From Lepidostoma basale (taxonomy: Eukaryota > Arthropoda > Insecta > Trichoptera > Lepidostomatidae): a stretch of 64,000 bases of DNA. This document shows, piece by piece, positions 12,101-23,100 of this stretch (position 1 is its first letter; each line of letters starts with the position of its first letter). The stretch lies in assembly GCA_022606425.2 (NCBI GenBank), contig JAHDVF020000875.1, positions 2,046,001 through 2,110,000 of the forward strand, written 5' to 3'. Under the pieces are notes generated by a model. It did not search any database. It was not told the DNA's origin and saw only the letters and a list, made by a program, of their open reading frames with translations. The translations under genes were made by a program, and so were the position numbers.

Positions 12101-15100
12101 TAAAATCGCCAATGCCTTCTCGAATCTATGTTTATCAAGTCGTAATGTTAAATTTATAACTCTGGGTCCGATCGATCTGACAGCTGTCAAATGTCAAAAA
12201 ATGTTGGTAAAAATATCGCGACTTTTTCGAAACAATTAAAATACATAAACATTTTAAACAATATTTTTGGATTTTGTATTATTATTATGAATTTCGAGGT
12301 TTATAATTTCGACGTTAATATATTATGAATTTTGAGGTTACAGCGAAAGATTATATTGAATATTTTACATACTAAAGTTGTACACAAACTATATTATACA
12401 ATTCAATGTGCGTCAATATATTACTAGTACTTTTATAAAGTAAACACACAAGGAAATGCATATACATACATACTTTACAAATAGTCCGGCACGAGGAGAG
12501 AGGTTAGACAGAGTAAAACTGACATACCAGCATCGTAAAAACACAAATGAATTATAATTAAATGTTTGTAACACGTTCATAAGGAGTAATAATACGATCG
12601 TAGTCGTATTTTACATTAATTTCACATTTATAATCGTAATAAAATACGAGATCACGGCACGAGACAGATACTAACGGCCCAGAAAAGCTCAATGTTGCAA
12701 ATATTGTCTATGTTCTTACGGCCTGGTAAATAGTTTCAAGACGGCATTGATTAAATCCCATATCTTGTTTCAGGTACCTATTTATTGACATTGTATTAAA
12801 GTTATTTAAATGTCAAAACTTTAGAATCCCAAAATGCACAGATTCCCAACTTTTTGTGAACCACCGCCTCTTTTACAGGAAAAATGTTTCTAACGCCCCC
12901 TCTCCCATAATAATTCAAATCAAATCAAATCAGTTTATTTACTCTAAAGACATTACAAACAGTATAAATGTTTAAGGCATCTATTGAGTACGGGTATAAT
13001 ATTATATACATTCAACATAATACCAGGACCTTATTACAGATGGTTCGACATTAGGAAGACAAAATGCTTTCTAAAGTCGAGAGTATTTATCCCCTGAATG
13101 TACTTTCACTAATATGAAAGACGTCGGTCTCCGAGGAGACCGGGTTCAGCAGACTAATTTCTCTTCCCACTGGTGTCACCAGAAGCAGATTAGTTCTGAT
13201 CTAACTAATAATGGTCATATATTATCTATATCTTTTTAAATATACATGGTTGATATGAAACAGATTATCAAATGATCAGAAATGTTCAATTCGATAATAT
13301 TCTTCAATTATTTTTTCATGGAAATTATATTTTCAAAGTATTTCATTGTTATCTATTAAAATACATATGCCACGGCCCCACTTGACTGGCTTAACGCCCC
13401 GCATTTAACTCTAGAGCCACTACCAACCCCATGGAAGATTAAATATTTTCCGTTTAAAATCCTCTACTCATAATAATATTTGTGAATGACACACTACGAA
13501 TATATTATTATTGAAACGATGTGTTAATAATTCTATTGAAAAGACTACTTGATTTAATAATAACATCCTTACAATAACACTAACACTAATATTGAATGTT
13601 TTTTTTTAATTCTAGGGTGGGTGGATAGTTCTGGAATCCTGATTTATTTAACTCCAAAACTGAGGCAATACGATGCTTCCATAATGGAGTTGGGGTTGGA
13701 GTATACGGATAAAATGGCGATCCCACCGGGACAAAAAAAGTTTTCAATCTCCGGATATTGCATTGCAGATTGTACAAATATTGTAAGTATTTCTGTTCAT
13801 CGGCATGTACGACCATTAGAATTTAATAAGATTGTTTTTGATGACTACGTAAGGAGAAACGAGATCTCTGCAAAATTAAGAAATGGATTAATATTAATAA
13901 TATGTTAACTTTTCAAGCGTTTTTTTCTTGACGTCGGATCATTTACGCTTCTTAGGTATGAAGAGAGAGTATTCCAAGCTGATTGGTCGGTTCCTGCAAA
14001 GGCTCGATCGCCGAAATTTGTACTAGGGCAATGCTTCGGCTCAACTAATATACATATTGCGGAAGACTTCGCCGAGAGAAGTTTGGATGAACCTTGTGCG
14101 AAGTTCTTTGAATGGTTTGGACGAATGAAAAAAATGTAGACGACTTTAATTTAAAAGATTTAATAATTACAAGGCGGCAATAGTATGTGTTACGTACATC
14201 GTGTGTGTTGACAGTAAAATGTTTTTATACAAGCTCAATAAATTCATATTTCCATGGTCACTATTCAACTTTGTGATTTCGCCAACAGATGTCATATTGT
14301 TTTTAGGTGAAAACTACGTTTATGTTCGCGGCTTTAGTTAAAATGAATTAATTATTATAAGGAGGCTGAGGAATTGGTCTAGGTTGGACTGCGTTCCGAA
14401 AAATGGACAAAATATCGAAAATTCACAAACTCCCATCAAACTCAAACGGAAGGTGTTTGACTGATGCGTTCTACCAGTGTTTTAACTTATGGGTTTGAAA
14501 CGATAACATTGCCTCGGAGAAACACCAATAAATTAATAATTTTCCAAAGAGCTATAGAAAGAGGAATATTGGGGATAAGTATAATGGACAGGGTGAGAAA
14601 CCACTATTTTAGCTAGAACAGGAGTGTCGGATATCATCGGAAGAGAGGCAGAGCTAAAATGGTGCTGGACAAGTCATATCAATAGATGGAAAAAAACGCC
14701 TCCTTTGGTGGTGACTTAAAACTGTGATGTGTATGACATGGGCATCTGCCCAGGATCGACAGACATGGAAGCAGATGGAGGAGGCCTACGTCCAGGAGTG
14801 TACGTATCAATGTCATCTTGAAAGTATTTACCAGGCCGTAAGCACCATAAACAATTTACCAACTTGGAGATTTATGGGGCCGTATGTAGTTTTGGAATAC
14901 GTGAAGTTACACGTTTCTCGTGCCGTGATCTCATTTTATTTCGATTGTAAATGTGAAATTAATGTAAACTACGACTACGATTATATTATTTTATTAAAAT
15001 GTATTAAAAACATTAAATAAAAATACATTTTGTGTTTCCGCAGTACTGGTGTATCAATTTGGCTGCCTAACAGCTGTCAGATAAGATCGGCCCCACATTT

Positions 15101-17738
15101 AATTCAACATAGCGGTCTGGTAAATAGTGATTTCGAGACGGCATTGCGACGTATACAGGCTGATTATGAAGATGATAATGAATTGATTGAGTAGATTGAG
15201 TAGATTAAATAATATTCGCATATGATTTTTAGGGTTTGCCCTCTAACGGAATATCAGTGTTTGGATCTCAACTTCACACCCACCTGACGGGAACAAGAGT
15301 AGCCACTCGTCACTTTAGAAATGGGAGGGAACTACAAAACTTGAATAAAGATAATCATTACAGCACCCACTTCCAGGAGATAAGATTACTCCGCGAGCAA
15401 GTACATGTCAAACCGGTACGTATATGCATAATAATAACATAAGCAGGATATTTTACCAAAAATGAGATGTCAACAAACCCTAAATCCTTCCTCGCCCTCT
15501 TCGGAGGAGCACTCCGGACCACACATACCAAATCACATTTCCAACAATGTTTCCTACAGACGTTAGAGGAATAACCATTAGAGCAGAACCTCTGTAAGCC
15601 AAAAGTCCAAGTCTTTTGTGATTTGTGTGTTATTTGGACAGGGCACCAAATTGCGTATTCAGTCTCTATTTATATATGTTATAGATATGTACGAGGCATC
15701 TCCAGAAAGCAAGTGTACTGAATTTTTGTAGGTTAATTTTTTTTTTATTTAAACAAAAAAATTACGTGGTTACCGTAGTACATATGTAAGCTATTTTTCG
15801 ACATAGTCGCCATTCCTCTCAATGCAGGTGGTGAAGCGGGGTATCAACTTTTTGATGTCTTCCTCGAAGTAGTTTTCCGCCAACCCCTTCGTCCTCTTCT
15901 CCACCTCCTCCTTTACCTCCTCGCCGGTTGAAAACCTTTTTCCACCCATGTGCAGCTTCGGGGAGGTAAAGAGATAGTAATCTGAAGGTGCTAGGTCAGG
16001 GGAATGCGCGGGATGGTTCAGGACATCCCATTTCGCACTTGGCGAGAGATTGGATTGACCGGTTTCACGAAACGTATTGTCGCGTCGACACTTCTCAACG
16101 TAATGACCTCGAATCGGTCTCGTTGCGGAGGGAAAGGGTCAGGCTACACGGAAGTGTAGCCAACATGTCAAAAATAAAATTCATCCGGTCGTGAGAATCT
16201 CAGTACACTTACTTTCTAGATATGGCTCGTATTACATATTAAAATATTTTATTAAACGTGATATTGCGTTTTCAGGGAGATTTTCTAATAACGACGTGTG
16301 ACTTCAATACAACTTCACGCGTCAACGTGACTTTGGGAGGGTTCTCTATCAAAGATGAGATGTGTGTCAACTACATCCACTACTACCCGGCCAGCAAGCT
16401 GGAGGTCTGCAAGAGCTCCGTGGGGACCATGGCGCTAAAGAATTACTTCGATTATATCAAAACGTAATCTATCATGACAACTAACTACAACGATAATAGA
16501 CCATCTAAATTTTACTGATTTACTGTCTCTTGATGGAAGTTTATTTTAAATCATAACTCAATAAGACGATGGTTTTTAATAACTACTTCTACTTTTGTCT
16601 TTACTTCGACTGCGACCGGTTTCGCCAGGCTGGCTGGCATCTGGCCCAGTCTGTCAGTGTCAGCCATGGCTTCAAAAAACTTTGTTTTATTTCATTATCT
16701 GTATATGATAGAGTGACAAATGCAAGTATAAGAAGTGAATGTGGTGCGAATGAAAGTGTTATGAACAAAATAAGGGAAGGGTCATTAAGATGGTTTGGAC
16801 ACATGGAAAGAATGAGTGAAGAAGGTATATGTAAAAGGCGTGAACGGAGCTAGAAATAGGAAAAAACGTGGCACGATCAAATCAATCAAATATTGAATGT
16901 CGGTCATATAAGGAGTCGGAAAAATCGACGTGCGTGCATGACAAGATGTATATGTAGAGGAATCGAGAGAAGTATGTCAGGACAGAACAGTGTGGCGCTC
17001 CATTCTTTCTGCCTACCCCTCCGGGGAGACGGCGTGGTGGTTAGTTAGTTAGTTATTATTTACTACGAATAAGTTTAAGAATAGATAATAAACTTTAATT
17101 ATTTTATATTAAATTTTCTTTGACAACTAAACTAATGTCATTTGAATAATTTTTGAAATTATTGTAATTTCACAAGTTTTTTTTAGCTTTTCACAAAAAT
17201 GTTTCGGGACACAGAAGCCCTTCCTCAGTTAAAATTTCAACGACAGTTAAAATTTCTATACTGCAGAAGAACTTCTGTGTCCCAAAACGTGTTTGTGAAA
17301 ATTGCAAGAAAGTGTTGTGAAAACACAATATTTAAAAAAAATTATTCAGATGTGAATCCACAACACACATTGACTGAAAAATATATAAACCATTGTCTTT
17401 TTTATGTTATCAGTACAAACTTTCATCAAAGAATAAAAACTGTCACCAAAGTGTGAGAACTGAAAATAAAATGTAATAAGAAAAATCTTACTCGCATTTG
17501 TTTCAGGTCGGAAAACGTTGACATACAAGATGGAAGCACTGTTAGTGAAAAATATCACAGTGTTGAAAACTGGCATCCGGCAAGGGTTGAGCTTCTGAAT
17601 GCCTTGTATGAAGAATCTGCCATCAGCATGCAGTGCAACTCTTCGGACGGATCGAGATTTCCAGGGGATTGGGACAACATCCCTAAAGACATCATCATCA
17701 CCCCACTACCCAGTGAACCCCGTGTCTGCCCTAATTAA
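3165..17738 (+). CDS. Moxd1: DBH-like copper monooxygenase (MOXD1 homologue), complete, 10 exons
   Basis: Exons: 3165-3279, 6100-6428, 7728-7868, 10468-10725, 11464-11601, 11951-12095, 13616-13782, 15233-15415, 16276-16463, 17507-17738. All junctions are GT-AG and phases close exactly, giving 631 residues (human MOXD1 is a little over 600). Exon 1 encodes a hydrophobic signal peptide (about residues 5-27), and an in-frame TGA precedes its ATG. Exons 2-3 form the DOMON domain. Exons 4-9 form the two ascorbate-dependent copper monooxygenase domains. Visible copper-site residues: HHM at 295-297, EVH with His367, HTH at 446-448, and Met521 in KDEMC. TTYWC in exon 4 is also family-typical. The family hydroxylates small substrates in the secretory lumen, but the MOXD1 substrate is unknown. 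There is no C-terminal membrane segment, so a soluble luminal or secreted protein is expected. Introns carry many transposon fragments. Tyramine beta-hydroxylase is a related alternative, but the overall sequence reads closer to MOXD1. Confidence 0.93.
3612..3905 (-). mobile_element. RepC RTE/BovB-like LINE 3' fragment (intron 1)
   Basis: Minus-strand LINE C-terminus. The block from about 3660 to 3900 reads as a terminal LINE tail (DGWIDGKDEWWSGDP, then the 3' UTR wording repeated at 22085 and 24265). The short stretch at 3612-3650 recurs at about 15477-15520, so the repeat may be composite. Confidence 0.65.
3991..4278 (+). mobile_element. RepB LINE 3' fragment (intron 1)
   Basis: About 290 bp of the RepB C-terminal region with frame breaks. 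It ends in the family's CGGCGTGATGGTT terminus followed by a decayed tail. The DNA downstream to 4917 shows no recognisable feature. Confidence 0.8.
4918..5045 (-). mobile_element. RepB LINE 3' fragment (intron 1)
   Basis: A short inverted RepB segment lacking the terminal tail. It abuts two RepC pieces on its right. Confidence 0.75.
5070..5345 (-). mobile_element. RepC RTE/BovB-like LINE tail, first of two adjacent pieces
   Basis: The minus-strand reading includes an EGRRWISVEQD-like stretch and the family's 3' UTR. It is separated from the next piece by a repeated 3' UTR start, so these are two insertions or a duplication. Confidence 0.7.
5346..5790 (-). mobile_element. RepC RTE/BovB-like LINE tail, second piece
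   Basis: Minus-strand RT C-terminus. MPVMTYGVETWT is followed by a frame break, then RRRVQEWRPRTGFRRVG and RWTDDLKRIAGRGW. These are the family's hallmark tail blocks (compare 36640-37048). Internal frameshifts make it non-functional. The remainder of intron 1 to 6099 shows no recognised feature. Confidence 0.8.
6704..7282 (-). mobile_element. RepA LINE 3' end, best-preserved copy (intron 2)
   Basis: Read on minus, an open frame of about 124 codons (7219-6845) begins MREYGSYPWLYPTAF and continues through VPDRFLRQRQHRLFYLP. The 3' end carries the TTTGA repeat, seen on plus as CAAAT repeats at about 6707-6722. This is a LINE C-terminal domain; the clade is not resolved. A RepB copy follows immediately. 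Confidence 0.85.
7283..7580 (+). mobile_element. RepB LINE 3' fragment (intron 2)
   Basis: A degraded C-terminal tail with internal duplication of the REVCQD-like segment near 7480-7520. It ends in CGGCGTGATGGTT and lies about 150 bp before exon 3 of the copper monooxygenase. Confidence 0.8.
7930..8700. repeat. imperfect tandem array built on a GCGAGTTAACTCGC palindrome (intron 3)
   Basis: At least four diverged units share ACATACAAAATGAGCGAG, then the 14-bp perfect palindrome (8009, 8407, 8521 and 8659 regions, one or two with a substitution). Each then has a TGTTTATRTCTG-like stretch and a TGTTGGAATGATGCAG-like stretch. A related palindrome, GCGAGTATACTCGC, sits at about 7954. Unit spacing is irregular, about 115-400 bp. 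The central TTAA is the piggyBac target, so an origin from piggyBac sub-terminal repeats is possible but unproven. Confidence 0.6.
8987..9440 (+). mobile_element. RepD LINE C-terminal fragment (intron 3)
   Basis: The plus-strand reading carries RKWQWIGHTLRRNP, then WSPMGGKRKRGRPRATW and WRRFLEALC before a stop. This is a typical non-LTR retrotransposon tail. The 5' part is frame-broken. It forms an inverted pair with the copy at 9945-10335. Confidence 0.8.
9445..9762 (+). mobile_element. RepB LINE 3' fragment (intron 3)
   Basis: This copy lies between the two inverted RepD copies. It shows several frame breaks and ends CGGCGTGATGGTGAGTT. Confidence 0.75.
9945..10335 (-). mobile_element. RepD LINE C-terminal fragment, inverted copy (intron 3)
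   Basis: The minus-strand reading has GEKPIRVQVARRKWQW, then RRGRRKRGRPRATWRRD, nearly identical to the plus copy at 8987-9440. It ends about 130 bp before the GC-rich exon 4. The two arms could pair in the pre-mRNA. Confidence 0.8.
10821..11036. repeat. GA-rich simple repeat (GAGAGAGC-type), intron 4
   Basis: About 215 bp of interrupted GAGAGA/GAGC microsatellite. Open frames over it (Arg/Glu on one strand, Ser/Leu on the other) are low-complexity artefacts. Confidence 0.95.
11159..11424. repeat. 32-bp minisatellite, about 8 units, intron 4
   Basis: The unit contains TATAAGATTGCCAGGGTCAT followed by TACAATACAACG. Units start at 11171, 11203, 11235, 11266, 11298, 11330, 11362 and 11394. The period is 32 bp with one 31-bp unit and scattered substitutions. 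It lies 40 bp upstream of exon 5. Confidence 0.95.
12150..12760. repeat. unclassified repeat with a matching inverted copy at 14913-15150 (intron 6)
   Basis: The segment 12597-12668 matches 14913-14982 in inverted orientation. CCGATC..ATCTGACAGCTGT near 12163-12190 matches inverted sequence near 15066-15096. CTGGTAAATAGT..GACGGCATTG near 12720-12750 recurs in direct orientation near 15114-15148. Two copies or rearranged parts of one unnamed element flank exon 7. Confidence 0.5.
12911..13200 (-). mobile_element. RepA LINE 3' fragment (intron 6)
   Basis: CAAAT repeats at 12917-12930 mark the 3' end. The following block matches the 6704 copy but is truncated at about 13200. The rest of intron 6 (13200-13615) shows nothing recognisable. 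Confidence 0.8.
13955..14100 (-). mobile_element. CR1/L2-like LINE tail fragment (intron 7)
   Basis: The minus-strand reading gives FGDRAFAGTDQSAWN-type sequence. This matches the conserved GDRAFAVAGPSAWN block of the longer element at 59363-59930. Only about 145 bp survives. Confidence 0.65.
14357..14805 (+). mobile_element. RepC-like LINE fragment (intron 7)
   Basis: The same stretch as 1634-2066 (LGWTAFRKMDK then a decayed RT tail), with multiple stops. It ends in the EEAYVQE.. closing block. Confidence 0.65.
14913..15150. repeat. partner of the 12150-12760 repeat (intron 7)
   Basis: Contains the inverted counterparts listed for the first copy. It ends about 80 bp before exon 8. No coding content is recognised. 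Confidence 0.5.
15690..16231 (-). mobile_element. mariner-derived MITE, 542 bp, TIRs and TA target duplication (intron 8)
   Basis: Terminal inverted repeats of about 30 bp are seen. The left end reads TACGAGGCATCTCCAGAAAG and the inverted right end TACGAGCCATATCTAGAAAG; both continue into a shared AAGTGTACTGA. The minus strand encodes the end of a mariner transposase: GKRFSTGEEVKEEVEK, then LAENYFEEDIKKLI, and GDYVEK before the stop at about 15795. The rest of the transposase is deleted, so the element is non-autonomous. The TA at each end fits Tc1/mariner insertion. Confidence 0.85.
16585..16680. repeat. single arm of a fold-back element related to 35625-35725
   Basis: CTTTTGTCTTTACTTCGACTG is followed by CGGTTTCGCCAGGCTGGCTGG. 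The same wording forms a full hairpin at 35.6 kb. Here only one arm is seen, next to a RepB copy. Confidence 0.5.
16690..17060 (+). mobile_element. RepB LINE 3' end (intron 9)
   Basis: Begins within the YDRVTNASIRSECG block and runs to the GTTAGTTAGTTA tail. One frame break follows ERMSEEG. Confidence 0.9.
17190..17305. repeat. fold-back with hammerhead-like core (intron 9)
   Basis: Two inverted arms pair around TTTCGGGACACAGAAG and CTTCTGTGTCCCAAAA. On the minus strand the left arm reads CTGAGGA (17238-17232), a GGGC/GTCCC hairpin, then GAAAC (17205-17201). This is the hammerhead core order, but the following palindrome is altered (ATTTTT). Confidence 0.5.
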
Positions 17739-17782
17739 AAAGACGATTATTGTATTTATTTTTCTCAGAACAAATGTATAAT

Positions 17783-17788
17783 ATTAAA
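17783..17788 (+). terminator. candidate polyadenylation signal ATTAAA of the MOXD1 homologue
   Basis: ATTAAA lies 45 nt after the stop codon and is followed by a GT-rich stretch (TGTTTGTATGTTG), as expected for cleavage and polyadenylation. Confidence 0.5.
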
Positions 17789-18002
17789 TAGCATGTTTGT
17801 ATGTTGCTCTGTTATACAGCTTTTCCACAATTGTGGTATAAAAGAAGTTAAGGCTTAAAAAGATAGATTAAGACTTGGTATAAATCCAGTTATTAGCTCT
17901 GAATATTTTCAAATATAGATTTTCAAGAACTTGTATTATATATAAAAGAGCTGAAAAGGTTGGATGTAGGTGCCAAAATGAGCGGAGTGTCAGTAAGCTG
18001 TC

Positions 18003-18520
18003 TCTTGTATGCGTATGACAGCAGCTCTTGTTCTTCTACCGACCCTTATGTATGGAAGCGTAGCATGGAACTGGCAAAAGAAGGATGAAAGTAGAATAAA
18101 TGCAGTAGAAATGAGATCTCTTAGACGAATGTATACTCTGTGTATGATAGTGTCGAATGAAAATATAAGAAGTGAATGCGATGCGAATGATGGTGTTATG
18201 AACAAAATAATGAAAGGATCATTAAGATGGTTTGGACATATGGAAAGAATGAATGAAGAAAGAATTGTAAAAAAATTATATGTTAACGATGTAAATGGAA
18301 CCAGAATTAAGGAAGACCGAGGAAAACGTGGCACGTTCAAATAAATCAAATATTGAATGTCGGGAGGGAATGTCCATGTGAGGGAGAAATCGACGCGCGT
18401 GCATGACACGATGTATGAATGTTGAGGAATCGAGAGAAATGTCAGGAAAGAAAAGTGTGGCAGTCCATTCTTTCTGGCTACCCCTTCGGGAAGACGGCGT
18501 GATGGTTAGTTAGTTAGTTT
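18003..18520 (+). mobile_element. RepB LINE 3' end, long copy (intergenic)
   Basis: An open frame of 111 codons covers [21 protein letters not shown] to the GRPRKTW region, where a frameshift occurs. It ends in GTTAGTTAGTT. It lies between the MOXD1 and AIP homologues. Confidence 0.9.
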
Positions 18521-19980
18521 TTTTGTATTATAAATATTTCATTTTTATGTAAGCCGTATGGATAATCGCATACACCGCTGCAAAAACACATAGTCCACCC
18601 AAAAGATGGCGAGATAGCTGGTCTTCCGCATCCCAAGAGAAGGCAAATTCCGAGACAACAGGATCTAATTAAAGAAGAAGAAGAAGATATTTTATTTACT
18701 TGTTTTATAGAGCACTTTTCATCTCTTATGTTCACGGTGCAAAATAAGTATTTATTTACGAGTATTTGAATTAAAACATAGAATTAGAAAGCCTATATAA
18801 AAGGGCAATATGAATGCAAATAATCTGTAGTTCCTAATTTACATTGTAGTAAAAACAATACTGTTGTATGAACAATAAATGCTGATACGTTATTTGTAGA
18901 ATATTTTGATGTCGATAATGTTTGTAAAGAATGTATTTAACTCTAAAAAAGAATGTATTAGTATAACGATATTCTACAAAATAAATTGTTTTATGGAATT
19001 AATTCGTTTATTATTTCGTAAAGACAAGAAATAGTTTCACAAATATTAACTATTAAATATTAATTATTATAAAATATGGTGTTGCTTACTAGGGTATTAT
19101 CAAATATTATGATAATAGCATTATGTCAGACCCGTATAAGATAATTTGAATAGTAATATATCAAAGGAAGTAGGCTGTGCTAGGAGGAAAAAGCGGAGCA
19201 CAGGAGTTGGAGGCGAGGATTGATGGAAGCCAAGCTTGATATGGGCTGTAAGGCCATCGAAGTAAAAGTGTAATATCAATGACGGACATCTACCATATCG
19301 AGGATTCGAGCTAGCACCATTATTTTATCATATTTTATCCGCTAATGAAGCAAACATCAAACTTAAAAAATATCTCGAGAAACCGCATTTTTTTAAAGAA
19401 AATAAATATCACAAAACGAAGAGAATGGAAAAAACACTATATGAATCAACCGCTACTTCTATTTTAATGTTCGTGACAAATGAACGTCAATAATACTAAC
19501 AATACAACTCATATATTTATGTGAAATGGACGAATATATTAATATAAAAGAGTTCAAAAGGATTATAAAATGATACCAATATATTTCAAAACAGCACTTA
19601 CACCGATGCATTTAATTAAAATCATGCTACGTATTATTCTTCCGATGGCGCTACAGTTCATATCAAGACATGGCCTCCGTCAACTTTCGCCTCCAGCAGT
19701 CCCTGTCCTCAGCAGTCGTCCTCCAGTTCGACACTCGAATGAGTTGTGCTGCATCCCTCTTTACTTCGTCTTCCCACCTCAGCCTTTGTCTTTCCACCCT
19801 TCTCCTTCCGACTACTCTGATACTCTGAATACTATTTGGAATAATCCGGCATTCAGCAAGGAAATTAGTTGTTTGATATAAACACTATTTTCTTCATGCG
19901 AAAACTTACCATAGTCTATAGATGAACACCATAGTCACATTTCTATGGTAGAGGTTCTGTCAATTAGACTTTTCTAAAGT
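18521..19980. other. intergenic sequence between the MOXD1 and AIP homologues
   Basis: No host gene is recognised. A block at 18540-18690, ending in AAGAAGAAGAAG, and one at 19670-19860 look like decayed LINE tails. The remainder, including a moderately GC block at 19170-19270, is unassigned. TCAGT at 19987-19991 could be an initiator for AIP, without a TATA box. Confidence 0.4.
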
Positions 19981-20104
19981 GACATTTCAGTGATAAACTA
20001 TTTTTTTGACGATTTTTGGTTGTCAACATTGAGTATTGCCTCTGAATCTGCTCCGCGCGTAGAATATACAAATATTATTCATCATTTAATTCGTTTTAAG
20101 TACA

Positions 20105-23100
20105 ATGGATAGTTCGAGCGAGGAGGCTTTGATAAAGAAAAAACTTTTATATGCCGGAAAACAGTATAAACCACTACGCGATGGGTGTAAGGTCAGTTAA
20201 TCAAAAATGTTTACAATTATTTAAAGGTTACATATGTTAGCTTGAATAAGGTAACTGTTATCAGATATAAATAATTTGCAGGTTCATTTTCATTTCAAAA
20301 CTACAAGGCTTGAACCAACAAGTCACCTGGTTGATGATAGCCGCGTTATTGGTAAAAAGGAACCCATGGTGCTGGTATTGGGGAAGAAGTTCAAGCTGGA
20401 AGTGTGGGAGACAATTCTTAAAATGATGGCCATCGGCGAGATTGCCGAGTTTACTGTTGACAAAAGCGTAAGACTTGTTTATATCTACTCAATTTAAAAC
20501 GTATATCATATTTTTTTGTTTGCGAGAGCCTTAAATGCATCTTTAATAAAATATAAGAAGCTGCTTACCAACCTGAAGCTGACTTAAGTATGTTTTTGTG
20601 CAAATTTGATTAAGGTAAGAATATTTTATTTAAAAATATGCAATGGTTAAGAAGTAACAGCTGTTTTACATTTGAATAAAAAACAAATGCCAGATTTATG
20701 GCGTGCAACAAATTTTAGACTACATATTGAAATATAAGTATATTGAAAATGGTCAAATATTGAATATTGGCCACTTGAGGACTCCGAGAAATCGACGTGC
20801 TTACATGACACGATGTATGAACGTTAAGGAGCGAAAGAAGTATGTCAGATAACCTTCGTGGCAGGGTGGTAAGAGCTCTGACCACCATACCGAAGGTCCT
20901 GTGTTCAATTCCTGGCGATGGCAGTGTGATAGTCACACTGTCTTTGGCCTGGTGTAGAATTCACGTGACAATAAAATGGTGATAGATTAGCTACCTTTCA
21001 CATGTCATGAGAATCAATATAATAGCTAAAAAAAAAAAAAATTGTATATTGTAATTGCATTAAAAAAAATGCCAGGAAAGAACAGTGTGGCGGTCCATTC
21101 TTTCTGTAATTAGTGAGTTTTGAAAATTGTGCTTCAGAATTTATTTTTAATGGTTGAAGAAATTTTTTGTGAAAACATTTTCAAATGCATGCTAAATCAT
21201 ATACGAGTACATAAAAATTAAGCTGAACAAATGAAATTAAGTTCTAGAATATAAATTTTGTTTCATAGACATTGCATATTATCTATGGCAACATACTTTC
21301 TAATGCTAACTTTCTTGCTTTCTTGATGTTTATTTCGATAATGATAATTTTCAAAAAGATTATTAATAAAATAAATTTGTTATTTGAAATTTCATGGTAG
21401 AAGTTCATTGTTAAATAATGAGAATAAAAAAAATGACCAATTTCGGCAGCTCGGTGCCATCTTCTGCACCAAAAGATGGTAGTGAACTGCTGAAACTGGT
21501 CAAAGACACAAACATAGTGGATTTTAACTAAATATGAGTAAAAATACAAATCCTCTTTACTAGTAGTTTTTGACTTTCCAGCTGGTTGTTCAGTATCCAT
21601 TTATCTCTAAGACCTTGAGGGATCTGGAAAAAGATGCGTCTGAAAGAAGAAGCCACTTTTGCGGTGTTACTTTACAAAATGAAGGAATTGGTTACAAAGA
21701 CTTGAATGATTTAATCGCTCGACCCTCCGATTTGATGTTTACTATAGGTGCGTATTTTTTTATTTTTTAATTTAAGTAATTGTGTGGTGTATAAAGGTGA
21801 TAAATTATACTGAATTTATAAAATTGTAATTTTAAACTTTTTACCTTCGTGGCCAAGTGGTAAATGGATTGACTGCCTTCCCGAAGGTTCCGATTCGATT
21901 CCCGGCGAGGGCAGTGTGATTGTCACACTGTAGAATTCACGTGACAATAAAATGGCGATAGATTAGCTACCTATCACATGTCACGAGAATCACTATGATA
22001 GCTATAATATCCTTTACATCGATTTGGCTTTTGCTCTCATGATGTAAAGAGCGATTCAACAAAATAATAATAATTATATTTATTTTTGCCATTCTTACTT
22101 AAACAACCGTCCCCACATACTTCTCCACATATTCTTGTCTTGTGCCTTTTGCATCCAATTACCAGCAATTCTTCGAATGTCATCGGACCATCGTGTGGGA
22201 GGTCTCCCTCTGTTTCTTTTGTCTTCGCGGGGTCTCCACTTCACCACCCTTCTAGTCCATCTATCTTCTACTGGCAATACGTATCACAAATGGCCATTTG
22301 AGCTTAGCCATCCTTTTGCGACATCTGTTATTCCCGATTCCGTAGAAACGTATTTCTCATCCGGTCTGAGAGTCCTACATGTAGCATGGCTCTTTCGTGT
22401 TTCCTTTGAGCTACACGTAGTCTCCCTGTGGTCGACTTGGTGAGGGTTAGCATTTTTGCTCTACATGTCAGTACTGGAAGTACCCATTGGTCATACATTC
22501 TACGTTTCAGACTTTGGGGAATGTTACTGCCAAAGAGCTTCTTCAGATTGCCATAAGATGCCCACCCATGACTGATTCTCCTCTGAAGCTCAGCAGTCTG
22601 ATTATCTCTGGTAAAATGTTATGGCTGACATATTTGTATTCATTGACTTCTTCTATTAGCTGATTGTCAATCTCTACAGCACCACCGAGGATCAGATTCG
22701 TCATTATTTTGGTCTTGCTTGTGTTTATATAGAGCTCTTTCAGCATAACACGTGATTTATCCAGATCTTCAGATATTAATACAATGTCATAGGCGAATCT
22801 TAAATTGTTTAAGTTAATTCCGTCCACCTTTATACATTTTTCTTCCCAGTTCAGGTTTTCAAAGGCATATTCCAAAACGGGAGTGAATAATTTTGGGTAT
22901 ATTTTATCTCTTTGACTTATACTCTTCTCTATTGGAAACTGGTCAGTAGGTTTATCTAGTTTTACATAGGCTGATGATATATCATGTAGACAATTTAACA
23001 GCTTTATGTATCTGTGATCTGTAAGGCACTGCTGTAAGGCTGCTAGTATGGCATCTTTATTGATGGTGTCGAAAGCTTTTTGCCATTCTAACTGAATATA

